The notes below the pieces were generated by a model that was given only the letters and a program-made list of their open reading frames with translations, searched no databases and was not told where the DNA came from. From positions 1,054,001-1,118,000 of the forward strand of contig WPIO01000102.1 of assembly GCA_009760855.2 (NCBI GenBank): a stretch of DNA of 64,000 nt, in the 5' to 3' direction. Below, piece after piece: positions 1 through 9,385 of this stretch (positions are counted from its first letter, which is position 1; each line of letters opens with the position of its first letter). The DNA is from Cristatella mucedo (lineage: Eukaryota > Bryozoa > Phylactolaemata > Cristatellidae). A program made the translations under genes and the position numbers.

Positions 1-1
1 A

Positions 2-2314
2 ATAGATATTTTTGCAGATATTTATCACAATATATCGATGCTGAGAGTGTCCACTATTCACACTCTATGTGGCGATATCATTGGAAAATTAGATGAGGAT
101 ATAAATTTAGTTGACGATGTATTTATTGAAAATACTGTAAATTATATATCTGAAAAATTGAAATTCTATCTTGATGATTGTTTAAAGCTAGGAGGCCAAT
201 GGCAGCAAATGGCTGAAAGTTTTTTATTATTTTGCGATGGAGAAAATATTACATCAATTGTTAAGGAAATTATAGAAAAAAGAATAGATTTATCTTTTTG
301 TCATAATGCTAATATTGTAGCCATGTCATCTGGCGGTGAAGTACGCACAAAAGAGGAAATAGTCGATATCGCAAAGAGCAAAATTGCAGAAATTGCAATG
401 GATAACTTGATTCAATTTGCCTCTCAGCAGAAAGAAAGCAGTTTAATCAAACTGGCCGATAATTTACTTTCCCTTGATGCAGATGGAGACTATCTAGAGC
501 AATTATGTGGTTGCATTATGACAAAAGGTACATCAGAATATGATGATGGATTTATTTGGCGTCTTAATGGTAATTTGTTGCGACTTAATGCCGTAAAGTC
601 TAATGAAGAAATATTGAGTATTTTTAAAAGATTGGAGCATGTTTTGATTAACTATAAGGCGCAAATTTGTGCGCTGCATTGCGGTTTGGCAAGTAGCTTT
701 TTGCCTTTTATCGTGGTTAATATTTTGGACTGGTATGGTGAAGAGAAAATCGCCAATTTAATGATGGATTATGATGATATTTTGTTGGAAGCAAAAGAAA
801 CTTTAGATGATGTTAGTAGTAGTGGTAAAAATTATGATTTGGACTGTAGTATAGATCACTTAATGATAGATGAGGCGCAGGATGTAAGCGTGATATCTTG
901 GACTATTATTAAAAAAATTGTCGCAGAGTTTTTCAATCCCCACACTGCCCAAAGAACCTTGTTTGTTGTTGGCGACGAAAAGCAGTCCATTTTTAGTTTT
1001 CAGGGTGCAAATATTGCGATTTTTAAAGAAACTGAAGCTTGGCTTGAAATTAACTGTAAGCATGCCGGTAAGGTATTTCACAAAATTGTTCTGGCTGATT
1101 CTTATAGAAGTGTTGCAGAGATTTTGCAAAAGGTGGATAATGTTTTTTGTGATAAAAATTTACTTGGAGTTGGTTTTGGCAAAGTGGAGCATTTTTCTAA
1201 ATATGAAAAAGAAAATAATAGTGCAAAGGTTGATCCTGTGGAAATTATAGCGCTAGAACCGCCTATGAAAATAAAGTTTTCAAATTCGGAAGAATCTCAA
1301 TTTGCCGAAGAAGAAACGCAGTCAGCAGAAGATGAAAATGCCGATAAATATGATTCTATAATTAATGCCACGATAGAAAAAATTCAACATCTCGCTGCCA
1401 ATGGCATAAGGTATGATGAAATAATGATTATTATGCGTAATCGAAACAGCTCAAACAACTTTCAGAACAGATTGATAGACAAAATGCAAGCAAGCGGAAT
1501 AGAAACTGCAGGTATGGATCAATTTCCGCTCAATCGCCATTTGTTATATTGGGATATTATGTCTTTGGTTCGATTTTTTTACGAGCCTTGGGGAGATATT
1601 TATTTGGCCGGATTGTTGCGGTCTTTTATTTTTAACTGGACAATAGGACAGTTGGAAGAATTACATATTTATTCTCATGATAATAACTTTTCTTGCCTGT
1701 GGGATGCTTTAATGCAATGTAATCCAAATGTTTATAATAAATTGCAAAGTTTGGCATGTTTGGCTAAAGAAAGCAGCATTACTAACAGTATTTTATCTTT
1801 AATGGATGGAGAAATTCAGCAAGAAATAGTGGAAGAATATGGAGATATTGGCATGGAAGTTATACAAAAAACCATCGAATTGGTTGCTTCATATGAAGCC
1901 AAAGGATATGGCCCGGCTACCATTTATCATCGCATGAGGAATAACAATATTAAAATGGAAAATTTATTTTTTGGCACCAGAATTACCACCGCTCATGGTG
2001 CAAAAGGGCTGGAAAGTCGTGCTGTTATTATTTTGGATTTAAAGCAAAAAATGCAAGATAAAAACAATTCAGGGTCTTTAATTATACCAACTCCACACAA
2101 GGGAGAATATATGATTAGGCCAAAAAAAGAGTTTTTATGCAGTGTTTTTAAGGAATGGCTTGACTTATATAACAAAGAGTTAATGGCGGAGGAGATGAGG
2201 CTTTTGTATGTAGCTATGACTCGAGCTAAAGAATATCTTTGTATTATAGGAATTTTAGCAAAAGCAAGCCATGAAAATTGGCTTAATATTTGTAAAAAAG
2301 AAGTATATTTATGA
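2..2314 (+). CDS. addA: AddA-type UvrD-family DNA helicase, 5' end outside window
   Basis: ATP-dependent superfamily 1 helicase subunit used in double-strand-break repair. The frame is open from base 2, before the first in-window ATG at 38, so the N-terminus with Walker A lies outside the window. Visible motifs, numbered from the ATG at 38: IHTLCGD near residue 8, Walker B MIDEAQD near 275, motif III VVGDEKQSIFSFQGA near 310-325, motif V TTAHGAKGLE near 649 and motif VI LLYVAMTRAKE near 722. The DEAQD and DEKQSIFSFQG forms match alphaproteobacterial AddA better than UvrD or Rep. Only about 25 residues follow motif VI, so the C-terminal nuclease domain usual in AddA appears absent. The stop overlaps the start of the next gene (ATGA), which implies translational coupling. 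Confidence 0.85.
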   Translation: MDIFADIYHNISMLRVSTIHTLCGDIIGKLDEDINLVDDVFIENTVNYISEKLKFYLDDCLKLGGQWQQMAESFLLFCDGENITSIVKEIIEKRIDLSFCHNANIVAMSSGGEVRTKEEIVDIAKSKIAEIAMDNLIQFASQQKESSLIKLADNLLSLDADGDYLEQLCGCIMTKGTSEYDDGFIWRLNGNLLRLNAVKSNEEILSIFKRLEHVLINYKAQICALHCGLASSFLPFIVVNILDWYGEEKIANLMMDYDDILLEAKETLDDVSSSGKNYDLDCSIDHLMIDEAQDVSVISWTIIKKIVAEFFNPHTAQRTLFVVGDEKQSIFSFQGANIAIFKETEAWLEINCKHAGKVFHKIVLADSYRSVAEILQKVDNVFCDKNLLGVGFGKVEHFSKYEKENNSAKVDPVEIIALEPPMKIKFSNSEESQFAEEETQSAEDENADKYDSIINATIEKIQHLAANGIRYDEIMIIMRNRNSSNNFQNRLIDKMQASGIETAGMDQFPLNRHLLYWDIMSLVRFFYEPWGDIYLAGLLRSFIFNWTIGQLEELHIYSHDNNFSCLWDALMQCNPNVYNKLQSLACLAKESSITNSILSLMDGEIQQEIVEEYGDIGMEVIQKTIELVASYEAKGYGPATIYHRMRNNNIKMENLFFGTRITTAHGAKGLESRAVIILDLKQKMQDKNNSGSLIIPTPHKGEYMIRPKKEFLCSVFKEWLDLYNKELMAEEMRLLYVAMTRAKEYLCIIGILAKASHENWLNICKKEVYL

Positions 2315-3498
2315 ACAATAAAAGCTCACGACTTCCCGTTGTATTTTTGTTTGCTGCGATGGAGATTTGTTTTATAAGCTACTTGATGGCACCATTTTTA
2401 AAAGAATGTTGCAATATCGCTCCTTTTGCTATGTCTTTATTGTTGATTTCAAAAAATATTTCCCGTATGTTTATGGAGCTGCCTTTGGGAATTGTTGCTG
2501 ACAGGTTTTCTTTTAAGTGGAGTTTTTTTATCTCACGCATGGCTAAGGTTTTCGCTTTGGTTTTGTTGCTATTTCGGCCAAATATTGCCAGTTTGTTGTT
2601 GGCTATGGTATTATATGGCGTTTCCATGTCTGCCCTTTATGGCAAAATTGATGCCTATATGTACAGATTGTTAAATGAAAGAGACAGAGTCTCTGGATTT
2701 AGAAAAATTATTACAATTTATTATTTTTTCTGTGATATTATAATTGCATTGGCTGGAGTTGTGGTTGGGTTTCTGTTTGATAATTTTGGCTATGATGGTC
2801 TGATAAAAGTTAGCTTATTGGTCGCTGTGGCCTCTTTGCCATTATTGTTCTTATTTCCCGCTACAATCAATATAAATGAGTGTAAAAATAATCTTCCAAT
2901 TCGCTCCATAATTGCAGATGCGGCCACAACATTAAAGCAGAAACCATTTTTAATTTACGTGGCAATTATAATTGGTTGTGGATGTGGGGTAATTTGGCAA
3001 AGTGGCAATGTTATTTCCATGGTTTTGGTGGCAAATAATGTGCCAAATAGCATTATAGTTCACATTTATACTGCCAGTATAGTTGCAATGGGTCTTGGCT
3101 ATGGCATATCTTTATGGTTGAGTAAATATCTGAAGGTAGAAAGGGGAATATTGTTATTTGCTCTGGCAACAATAATGCTAATGATAGTTGGTTCTTTTGG
3201 TAACATTATTTCATTGTTGATGTTTTTGGCAATGGTGATTATTTTTCCAATAGTACAATCAGGGCTGGAAAAATTATTAGAATCTTCAATCAATAATAGC
3301 TCCAGAGGAACAATCACTTCTGTGTATAATTTTATCGCAACGGGGCTAAATATCGCATCCACATTGCTTTTTGGCTTTGGTTTGCAAAATAATTATGACA
3401 GGCAGCTTTTAATGACCGTTATATTGGTCATGGCTTTGGTGCCAATTATTTACTCAACAATTCAGTTATTAAGATATGAAGAGATCAGAAAAATTTGA
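2311..3498 (+). CDS. MFS transporter (first of a tandem pair)
   Basis: Predicted inner-membrane major facilitator, 395 residues, with hydrophobic segments spread along its length as expected for a 12-helix carrier. A motif-A-like loop, GIVADRFSFKWSF, lies near residue 60 between helices 2 and 3. The substrate cannot be told from sequence. The ATG overlaps the stop of the upstream helicase by four bases, and the 3' end overlaps the next MFS gene by 23 bases, so the three are probably co-transcribed. It is clearly paralogous to the following gene, with the same length, the same motif-A position and a similar VYGKID/VVGKIE segment after helix 4. Rickettsiales often keep families of such carriers for host metabolites; that is a family-level inference only. 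Confidence 0.85.
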   Translation: MNNKSSRLPVVFLFAAMEICFISYLMAPFLKECCNIAPFAMSLLLISKNISRMFMELPLGIVADRFSFKWSFFISRMAKVFALVLLLFRPNIASLLLAMVLYGVSMSALYGKIDAYMYRLLNERDRVSGFRKIITIYYFFCDIIIALAGVVVGFLFDNFGYDGLIKVSLLVAVASLPLLFLFPATININECKNNLPIRSIIADAATTLKQKPFLIYVAIIIGCGCGVIWQSGNVISMVLVANNVPNSIIVHIYTASIVAMGLGYGISLWLSKYLKVERGILLFALATIMLMIVGSFGNIISLLMFLAMVIIFPIVQSGLEKLLESSINNSSRGTITSVYNFIATGLNIASTLLFGFGLQNNYDRQLLMTVILVMALVPIIYSTIQLLRYEEIRKI

Positions 3499-4684
3499 TA
3501 TATTCATGCTATGTATATTAGGTGTCATATCCTATGTTAGTTTTGTATCTGGATTTTTGGTCAACATATTGCAGCAACATGTTTCGGATCCACTTTTGCT
3601 AAGTTTGGCCTTAATAGTAAAAAAAATTGGCAAGTTGGCTGCGGATATACCGTTGGGCATGGTTGCTGATGTTTACGGTTTAAGGCGACTGTTTATTTAT
3701 TCGCGATTTTTGCCAATTATGTCAACTTTAATGTTGCTTTCAGATTCTTTGTGGGTGATTATTTTAGGCTTTATATTGCATGGTATTTCTCTTAGCATAG
3801 TAGTGGGAAAAATAGAGGCTGGAATTTATAACATACTAAAACGCAGCTCTAGGGTTGCTTCTTATCCAAAAATTCTTGCTGTGCTATATTTTTTCGTAGA
3901 TATTGTAGCGGGATTATGTGCTTATTTGGCTGCAATTTTATATGCAAAATATGGGTCAAATGTATTAATATATTGCACGGCAATTACTGCTTCTTGTTCT
4001 ATCATTCCACTTATTTTTATTAAAGATGAGTCCAATGCCCTCAGTGTTAATGGAAAAAAACGCATGCAATTTATGGATGTCGTTCGTACATTAATTGAAT
4101 TTGGCAAACAAAACAAAAGGTTGACCGATTTAATTTTATTTTGGGGCTTGTGCAATTTTTTTGGTGGTCAATTTGTTTACATGGCTCATGTTTTGCTATT
4201 AAATGTTGGATACGACCCCATATTGGTGGCCAAAATTAAAGGTTTTGAATATATTTCTATGGGACTTGGCTGTATTTTGGCATTTTTCTTTGCTCACAGA
4301 ATATCCCTTACAGCCTCTGGATTATTATGGTTTTTTAATATGACGCTAATGTTCGTTTCTTCATTTTTTTTCAACAAATACGTTCTTTTGCCAATCATGC
4401 TTTATACTTTTTTGTACGCCATGATAGAGCTTTCCGTTTTAAAATATCTTGAGGCAGTATCTCTTAGTTCTATCAGATCGACTATCACTTCTGTAGCCAC
4501 TCTATCTTCCACTATTTTTAACATAGTTGGAACAATTACATTTGGTGCTTTTGCCAAATATGCAAATAGTTATCGGTTTGGCTTTATTTCATTTTGCAGC
4601 ATGTTTATGGCAATTGGTCTTTATACAGTTATTAAATTGCCCTATGTGCAAAGCATTATCTTGTTGCCACCAAGTGAAAAATAG
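3476..4684 (+). CDS. MFS transporter (second of a tandem pair)
   Basis: Predicted inner-membrane major facilitator of 402 residues, paralogous to the preceding gene. The motif-A-like loop GMVADVYGLRRLF lies near residue 62, and many hydrophobic helices follow. The ATG lies inside the end of the upstream gene (23-base overlap), which favours coupled translation. The stop is at 4682-4684 and is followed by a 405-bp region without a recognised gene. The substrate is unknown. The pair probably arose by tandem duplication and then diverged. Confidence 0.85.
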   Translation: MKRSEKFDIFMLCILGVISYVSFVSGFLVNILQQHVSDPLLLSLALIVKKIGKLAADIPLGMVADVYGLRRLFIYSRFLPIMSTLMLLSDSLWVIILGFILHGISLSIVVGKIEAGIYNILKRSSRVASYPKILAVLYFFVDIVAGLCAYLAAILYAKYGSNVLIYCTAITASCSIIPLIFIKDESNALSVNGKKRMQFMDVVRTLIEFGKQNKRLTDLILFWGLCNFFGGQFVYMAHVLLLNVGYDPILVAKIKGFEYISMGLGCILAFFFAHRISLTASGLLWFFNMTLMFVSSFFFNKYVLLPIMLYTFLYAMIELSVLKYLEAVSLSSIRSTITSVATLSSTIFNIVGTITFGAFAKYANSYRFGFISFCSMFMAIGLYTVIKLPYVQSIILLPPSEK

Positions 4685-4736
4685 ATTTTGTTTTTTATTG
4701 GATGTGCATTTGGAATACTTAATGCTTGTTCAGCAA

Positions 4737-4883
4737 TCAATAAGGTCGAAATTGTAAATTATTATTAATCAAATTGTCAATATTTACAGATAAATTTCTG
4801 ATCTCTGGCGGCAGATGTTGCAACCATTGATGTTTTTTTTCTATGGGATATTGCAAGTTGAAAACTAAAATATTTGCGGACAT
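4737..4883 (-). CDS. possible 48-residue small protein
   Basis: This is an ATG-initiated reading frame of 48 codons in the gap between the MFS pair and argG, convergent with the MFS genes. The encoded peptide has a balanced composition (for example KKHQWLQHLPPEIRNL) instead of the Ile/Phe/Lys runs typical of noncoding A+T-rich DNA. No family was recognised and no clear ribosome-binding site was seen. It could be a true small gene or the end of a decayed one. The rest of 4685-5089 shows no other gene. Confidence 0.25.
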   Translation of the reverse strand: MSANILVFNLQYPIEKKHQWLQHLPPEIRNLSVNIDNLINNNLQFRPY

Positions 4884-5089
4884 TATTGTGCATCAAAAGG
4901 TTATGAATGCAGCTAAATAAGGAGCAATATTTCTGTGCTGTTTGCCGGTCTATAGCGACATGAAGATTGCGGCGGATATTTTAGACAATCTGCTTTACTC
5001 TAAAATAATCTTCTCTGAAGTAGAAAAAAGACTGCATATTCAAAAAGCAATTTTACTTTATTGTTGTAATTTTATTGAAATTTTTATTT

Positions 5090-6304
5090 ATGAAAAAAGA
5101 TAGAAAAAAAATCATTTTAGCCTATTCTGGTGGTTTAGATACCTCAATTATTATCGCTTGGTTGAAAGAAAATTACGATTGCGATGTGATAACCTATACT
5201 GCCAATTTGGGGCAGTTTGGCAGTTCTGTAGATTTGGAAAAAATTAAGCAAAAGGCGCTAAAAAGCGGTGCAGTGGAGGCAGTTGTGGAAGATGTTCGTG
5301 AGGAGTTTATAGAAAAATATTTATGGCAATTGGTTAAATCTTCAGCAAAATATGAGGAAAGCTATCTGTTGGGGACAATTTCTAGATACATTATTGGTGA
5401 AAAATTAGTAGAGCAGGCGGCAAAATTCAACGCTACAGCAGTGTGTCATGGTGCAACTGGAAAAGGCAACGATCAGGTGCGGTTTGAGCTTTCTATTTTA
5501 AGTCTAAATCCAGTGCTGGAAATTATCGCTCCTTGGAGAATTTGGACTATAAAATCCAGAGAAGATGCAATAGATTATGCCAAATCTCATAACATTGAAA
5601 TTAGTGCAACCAAAGCCAAGCCCTTTTCTACAGATGAAAACATTTGGTATACATCACATGAAGGTGGATTATTGGAAGATTGCAAAAATGCCGCTCCAGA
5701 AGATATTTATGAATTCACGCGTCATCCAAAATTTGCTGCCGAAGATTCTGAATCTTTAGCTATTACTTTTAATAAAGGAATCCCAGTCCAAATTAATGGA
5801 AAAAATCTCTCTAATATAGAAATTATGACCGCATTAAATAAGCTGGGAACCAAGCACGGTATTGGCTGTTTAGATATTGTGGAAAATCGTGTTGTTGGTA
5901 TGAAATCTCGCGGAGTATACGAGTTTCCCGGTGGAGAAATATTGTTTCAGGCCCATAAAATCTTAGAATCGATAACTTTAGATAGAGACACGTCTCATTA
6001 TAAAAATAAACTTTCACTAGACTATGCGGACTTGATTTATGATGGCAAATGGTTTTGCCCTTTTAGAAAACATTTAGATGCCTTTATAAATTCAACTCAG
6101 CAAAATGTTAGCGGTACGGTGGTGATTAATTTGTATAAAGGTAATATTTTTGCCGCTTCAATTGAATCAAGCTGCAGTCTCTACAGTCCAGATTTGGCTG
6201 GTTTTACAATGTCCGAAAGCTATAATCAACAAGATGCTAATGGATTTATTAATATTGTTGGACTGCCACTAAAAATTAGTGGCATGCTACATAACAAGAA
6301 ATAA
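5090..6304 (+). CDS. argG: argininosuccinate synthase
   Basis: Joins citrulline and aspartate, using ATP, to form argininosuccinate in arginine synthesis. The 404-residue length matches the family. The N-terminal ATP-pyrophosphatase loop reads AYSGGLDTS at residues 11-19. Further family blocks are visible, including GATGKGNDQVRFE and the C-terminal part with SPDLAGFTM. The ATG at 5090 is preferred over an upstream TTG at 5075 because the family begins just before the loop. argH follows 12 bases after the stop, so the two form an operon. A broken carA lies next, which suggests that the pathway's carbamoyl-phosphate supply is lost here or encoded elsewhere. Confidence 0.97.
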   Translation: MKKDRKKIILAYSGGLDTSIIIAWLKENYDCDVITYTANLGQFGSSVDLEKIKQKALKSGAVEAVVEDVREEFIEKYLWQLVKSSAKYEESYLLGTISRYIIGEKLVEQAAKFNATAVCHGATGKGNDQVRFELSILSLNPVLEIIAPWRIWTIKSREDAIDYAKSHNIEISATKAKPFSTDENIWYTSHEGGLLEDCKNAAPEDIYEFTRHPKFAAEDSESLAITFNKGIPVQINGKNLSNIEIMTALNKLGTKHGIGCLDIVENRVVGMKSRGVYEFPGGEILFQAHKILESITLDRDTSHYKNKLSLDYADLIYDGKWFCPFRKHLDAFINSTQQNVSGTVVINLYKGNIFAASIESSCSLYSPDLAGFTMSESYNQQDANGFINIVGLPLKISGMLHNKK

Positions 6305-6316
6305 TTTTTTACCTAT

Positions 6317-7678
6317 ATGAACAAATGGAGTGGGCTTTTTAATAAAAGCATTTCGGAAAAAATGCATAATTTTAATGCATCATTGGCTTTTGATTGTAAA
6401 TTAGCAAAATATGATATTATCGGCACTATTGCTCATGTAAATATGTTACAAAAAATTGGCATAATTACAGAGGAAGAGCGAAAAAAGACGACTCAAGCTT
6501 GCGAGCAGTTATTAGCAGATCCTATCGAAATTAGAGATAACGAGCAGGCTGAGGATGTTCATTTTTTTATCCAGTCCAAATTACAGGAAAAAATTGGAGA
6601 TTTGGCAAAAAAAATCCACACAGGAAGAAGTAGAAATGATCAAATTTCCTTAGATTTGCGTCTTTACACCAAAGATCAGATTGAGCAAATAGTTGTTGCT
6701 TTGGAAAAAATAATAGCATCATTTTTACACACGGCAAAATTGCATTTATACAGTGTCATGCCGGCCTACACTCATTTGCAGCAGGCTCAGCCAACCTCTT
6801 TGGCTCATTATTTCTGTTGTTATGCAGAGTGTATTTTGGAAGATATTTGGCGTTTTAAAGATACACTTAAACGTGTAAATCGCTCGCCGCTTGGTGCAAG
6901 TAGCGTTTGCGGCTCTTCCGTTGCATTGGATAGAAATTTTGTTGCAGAGCAGTTGAATTTTGATGGACTGATGGAAAATTCCATGAATGCCGTTTCGAAT
7001 AGGGATTTTATTGTAGAATTTTGCGCGAATTCCTCTATTTTAATGATGCATCTATCTAGGTTGTGTGAGGATATTATTATTTACTCTTCTCAAGAATTTG
7101 GTTTTTTTGTTTTAGATGATGCTTTTTGTACGGGATCTTCTTTAATGCCAAACAAGAAAAATCCAGATCTTTTAGAGCTTATTCGCGGCAAAACTGGCTC
7201 GGTTTTTGGTAATTTGACTTCAATTTTAACGATACTAAAGTCCATGCCAATGTCTTATAATAAAGATATGCAAGAAGATAAATTGGCACTTTTTGCCAGT
7301 GCGGAAACTTTGCTTGCCTGTTTGGATATTTTGGGAGATTTTTTGCCAAATTTGCAATTTAATACAGAAAAAATGGCATCAGCCGTGCATAATAGCTATT
7401 GTTTGGCGACGGATTTGTTGGATTACTTGGTTCTGCGGGGAATCTATTTTAAAGATGCTCATGAGATTGTTGCCTCTTTAACTAAATATTGTCTGGAGCA
7501 AAAAAAATGGTTTCATCAGTTAAAGCTGAATGAATTTAAGCAATTTTGTGATATTTTTGCGGATGATTTATTTGATTTGCTAGATCTGCAAAAAATACTA
7601 TCAAACCATAAAACTGTCGGCTCTCCAAATCCTGAAATGGTAAAAAAATTTATAGAAAATTTTTATTTAAAAAGCTAA
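6317..7678 (+). CDS. argH: argininosuccinate lyase
   Basis: Cleaves argininosuccinate to arginine and fumarate, in the fumarase/aspartase superfamily. The length of 453 residues is normal. The superfamily signature GSSLMPNKKNPD is near residues 273-285. Other blocks are HTGRSRNDQ near 103 and AYTHLQQAQPTSLAHY near 155. It follows argG by 12 bases. Downstream, after only 15 bases, come remnants of carA, so the operon may once have continued into the carbamoyl-phosphate synthetase small subunit. Confidence 0.97.
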   Translation: MNKWSGLFNKSISEKMHNFNASLAFDCKLAKYDIIGTIAHVNMLQKIGIITEEERKKTTQACEQLLADPIEIRDNEQAEDVHFFIQSKLQEKIGDLAKKIHTGRSRNDQISLDLRLYTKDQIEQIVVALEKIIASFLHTAKLHLYSVMPAYTHLQQAQPTSLAHYFCCYAECILEDIWRFKDTLKRVNRSPLGASSVCGSSVALDRNFVAEQLNFDGLMENSMNAVSNRDFIVEFCANSSILMMHLSRLCEDIIIYSSQEFGFFVLDDAFCTGSSLMPNKKNPDLLELIRGKTGSVFGNLTSILTILKSMPMSYNKDMQEDKLALFASAETLLACLDILGDFLPNLQFNTEKMASAVHNSYCLATDLLDYLVLRGIYFKDAHEIVASLTKYCLEQKKWFHQLKLNEFKQFCDIFADDLFDLLDLQKILSNHKTVGSPNPEMVKKFIENFYLKS

Positions 7679-7693
7679 TATTTATATAGAAAA

Positions 7694-8350
7694 TTGCCAA
7701 TTTTTCAGGCTCAAAATAATGCATATTATTCTTTGAAAAACTATGGTGAATTGGTTTTTATGAAGGCCATAACTGCTCATCAAGAGATAATAATCGATTC
7801 TTCTTTTGTCGGCCAAATTGTCATCATGGCCTATCTCTTAATAGGCAATTATGGCGCTTGTGATGCACCAAATCGGGCTGAAAAAATTTATGCAAAAGGT
7901 TTAATTATTAAAAGTGTTGATTTGGATGATTTTTTAATTGCTCTTGTCCGTACGACAGTAATTCATTCTATTGATACTAGAAATTTAGTATATTTAACGC
8001 GTGATTTGTATTATGCAACATGTGTCATTTTTACTATGGATTTAGCCACAAAAGATCTATAAAAATATTATCAAACGATTAACGCAAATATTATGCATGA
8101 AATTTCAGCTAAAGAACCACAAAAAATATCTGATACCAATGAGAATATCAAAAAAATTCCATTATCAGAGTTGAGCGTTGTCTGCCAAATGACATTGCAA
8201 TTACTCATAAATTTTCACGATGGTTCTTTCGAGTTCATTCAATCTCCGTCGCACAAAATACAGTCGGTACAATTTCATTAAGAGTCATATCCTAGATTAA
8301 ATGATGTAAATATTATTTTTACAGAATGGTTTGGTTCATATAATCAATAA
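7694..8350 (+). pseudogene. carA: carA remnant (carbamoyl-phosphate synthase small subunit)
   Basis: Decayed glutaminase subunit of carbamoyl-phosphate synthase. The 5' part (7694-8062, TTG at its head) preserves family blocks in one frame: HQEIIIDSSFVGQIVIMAY, LIGNYG, GLIIKS and the IDTRNLVYLTRDL segment. After a stop and a large internal deletion, the 3' end of the family is recognisable near 8190-8350: ITH, then HDGSFE.IQSPSHKIQSVQFH, an in-frame TAA where the family has Pro, and then ESYPRLNDVNIIFTEW to a TAA at 8348. Only about 200 of the usual 370-390 codons remain, and the catalytic Cys region is missing. Position after argGH supports the identification. Confidence 0.8.
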
Positions 8351-8621
8351 AAATTATTCTAGTAGATAGACGTAGTTTTATTTATTATCGTGTATAATTA
8401 TGCCAATACTTTTTGGTGATTGATTTTTTTTGGATGGCCTGTTCTTGTATTTTAAAATTTATTGTGCTTTGTTTCTCATTCCAGAGATTTTAGACTATAT
8501 TTTTTGTCATTGTGTTGAAGCTTGGTTATGACGCAATGATAAATTTTTTATTTCTTGAAATTAAAATATTACATACAGAAGAGCACGTGATTATTTTTTA
8601 ATCATTTATTTATTTTTTTAT

Positions 8622-8828
8622 ATGTGTTCAAAACTTTTCCTCGCCCTTGTTGCCACAATTTTATCTGCTAATGTTAATTTTGCTTTTGCTGGTGGTACAG
8701 ATTGTGATTCTCTTATGCCTTTTAAGGAATGTGCGGAGAAGTATGGTGGAGTGGCTGACGATACATTGCAATGTGCAAAGGAGCGCGCGGCAGAATTGAA
8801 TCCATGCCTTATGAATCAGAGTGTTTAA
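8622..8828 (+). CDS. small secreted cysteine-containing protein, possibly frameshifted
   Basis: Unrecognised 68-residue protein. Residues 1-23 look like a Sec signal peptide (charged start, hydrophobic core, FAFA then GG as a cleavage context). The mature part has spaced cysteines (DCDS, KEC, LQC, NPC). After the stop, the -1 frame stays open and continues with similar character (ESECLKKINMALAL, HPSCGHHK, NYETCLGI) to a TAG at 8927-8929. The original protein was therefore probably about 100 residues with further cysteines, and a frameshift near 8800-8826 shortened it. Likely periplasmic or exported; function unknown. Confidence 0.5.
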   Translation: MCSKLFLALVATILSANVNFAFAGGTDCDSLMPFKECAEKYGGVADDTLQCAKERAAELNPCLMNQSV

Positions 8829-8945
8829 AGAAGATTAATATGGCTTTGGCTTTGCCTGCGCATCCATCCTGCGGACACCACAAACTAACTGGTGCTAACA
8901 ATAACTATGAAACCTGTCTTGGTATTTAGTGTTCCCCCATCTGTG

Positions 8946-8967
8946 CTGACGACAGAGATGTCGTCAG
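8946..8967. terminator. hairpin between the secreted-protein gene and rpsT
   Basis: A perfect 8-bp stem, CTGACGAC pairing with GTCGTCAG, with a 6-base AGAGAT loop. It sits after the cysteine-protein gene and before rpsT. The T run is not immediate, so it could be a weak terminator or another RNA structure. Confidence 0.35.
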
Positions 8968-9074
8968 TGCTGCTTGTCAAAAATCTCTCTAATTTTTTTA
9001 AGATATTTGGTTGACTATAATAAAATTGATTTACAGATCTCGATTAAAAATTTAAACTTTAAAAAATTTTCTCT

Positions 9075-9356
9075 ATGGCTAACACCAAAACCGCTAAGAA
9101 AGAGCTAAGAAAAAACCTTCGTCGCTATGTATTAAATAAGTCTCAAAAAACTTATGTCAGAACCGTCTGCAAAAGTGCAGAGTTGGCAATAGCTTCGGCA
9201 TCAACAACTCTTGATGAGGTTAAGGGATTGCTTAGTAAGTATCAAAGTGTGGCAATGATTGCGGCAAAAAAGAATGTTTTTAATCGTTTGGCGGTTTCAA
9301 GAAAGGTAAGTAGATTGACACTAAGGGCCAAGGCTAGATTTGGCGATCAATATTAA
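9075..9356 (+). CDS. rpsT: 30S ribosomal protein S20
   Basis: Small basic protein of the 30S subunit that binds the 5' region of 16S rRNA. It has 93 residues, close to the usual 85-90. The family pattern is clear: MANTKTAKKELRKNLRR at the start, the alternating helical middle, and the basic end NRLAVSRKVSRLTLRAKA. The ATG at 9075 is right for the family. grxD follows within about 30 bases, so co-transcription is likely. Confidence 0.93.
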   Translation: MANTKTAKKELRKNLRRYVLNKSQKTYVRTVCKSAELAIASASTTLDEVKGLLSKYQSVAMIAAKKNVFNRLAVSRKVSRLTLRAKARFGDQY

Positions 9357-9385
9357 AAATTAAATAAATTTAAGTGCATAACTTT

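Noticed and set aside
8093-8281. A separate 62-codon hypothetical gene after carA
   Set aside because: Its second half matches the C-terminal end of CarA (QSPSHKIQSVQFH), so it is a fragment of the carA pseudogene.
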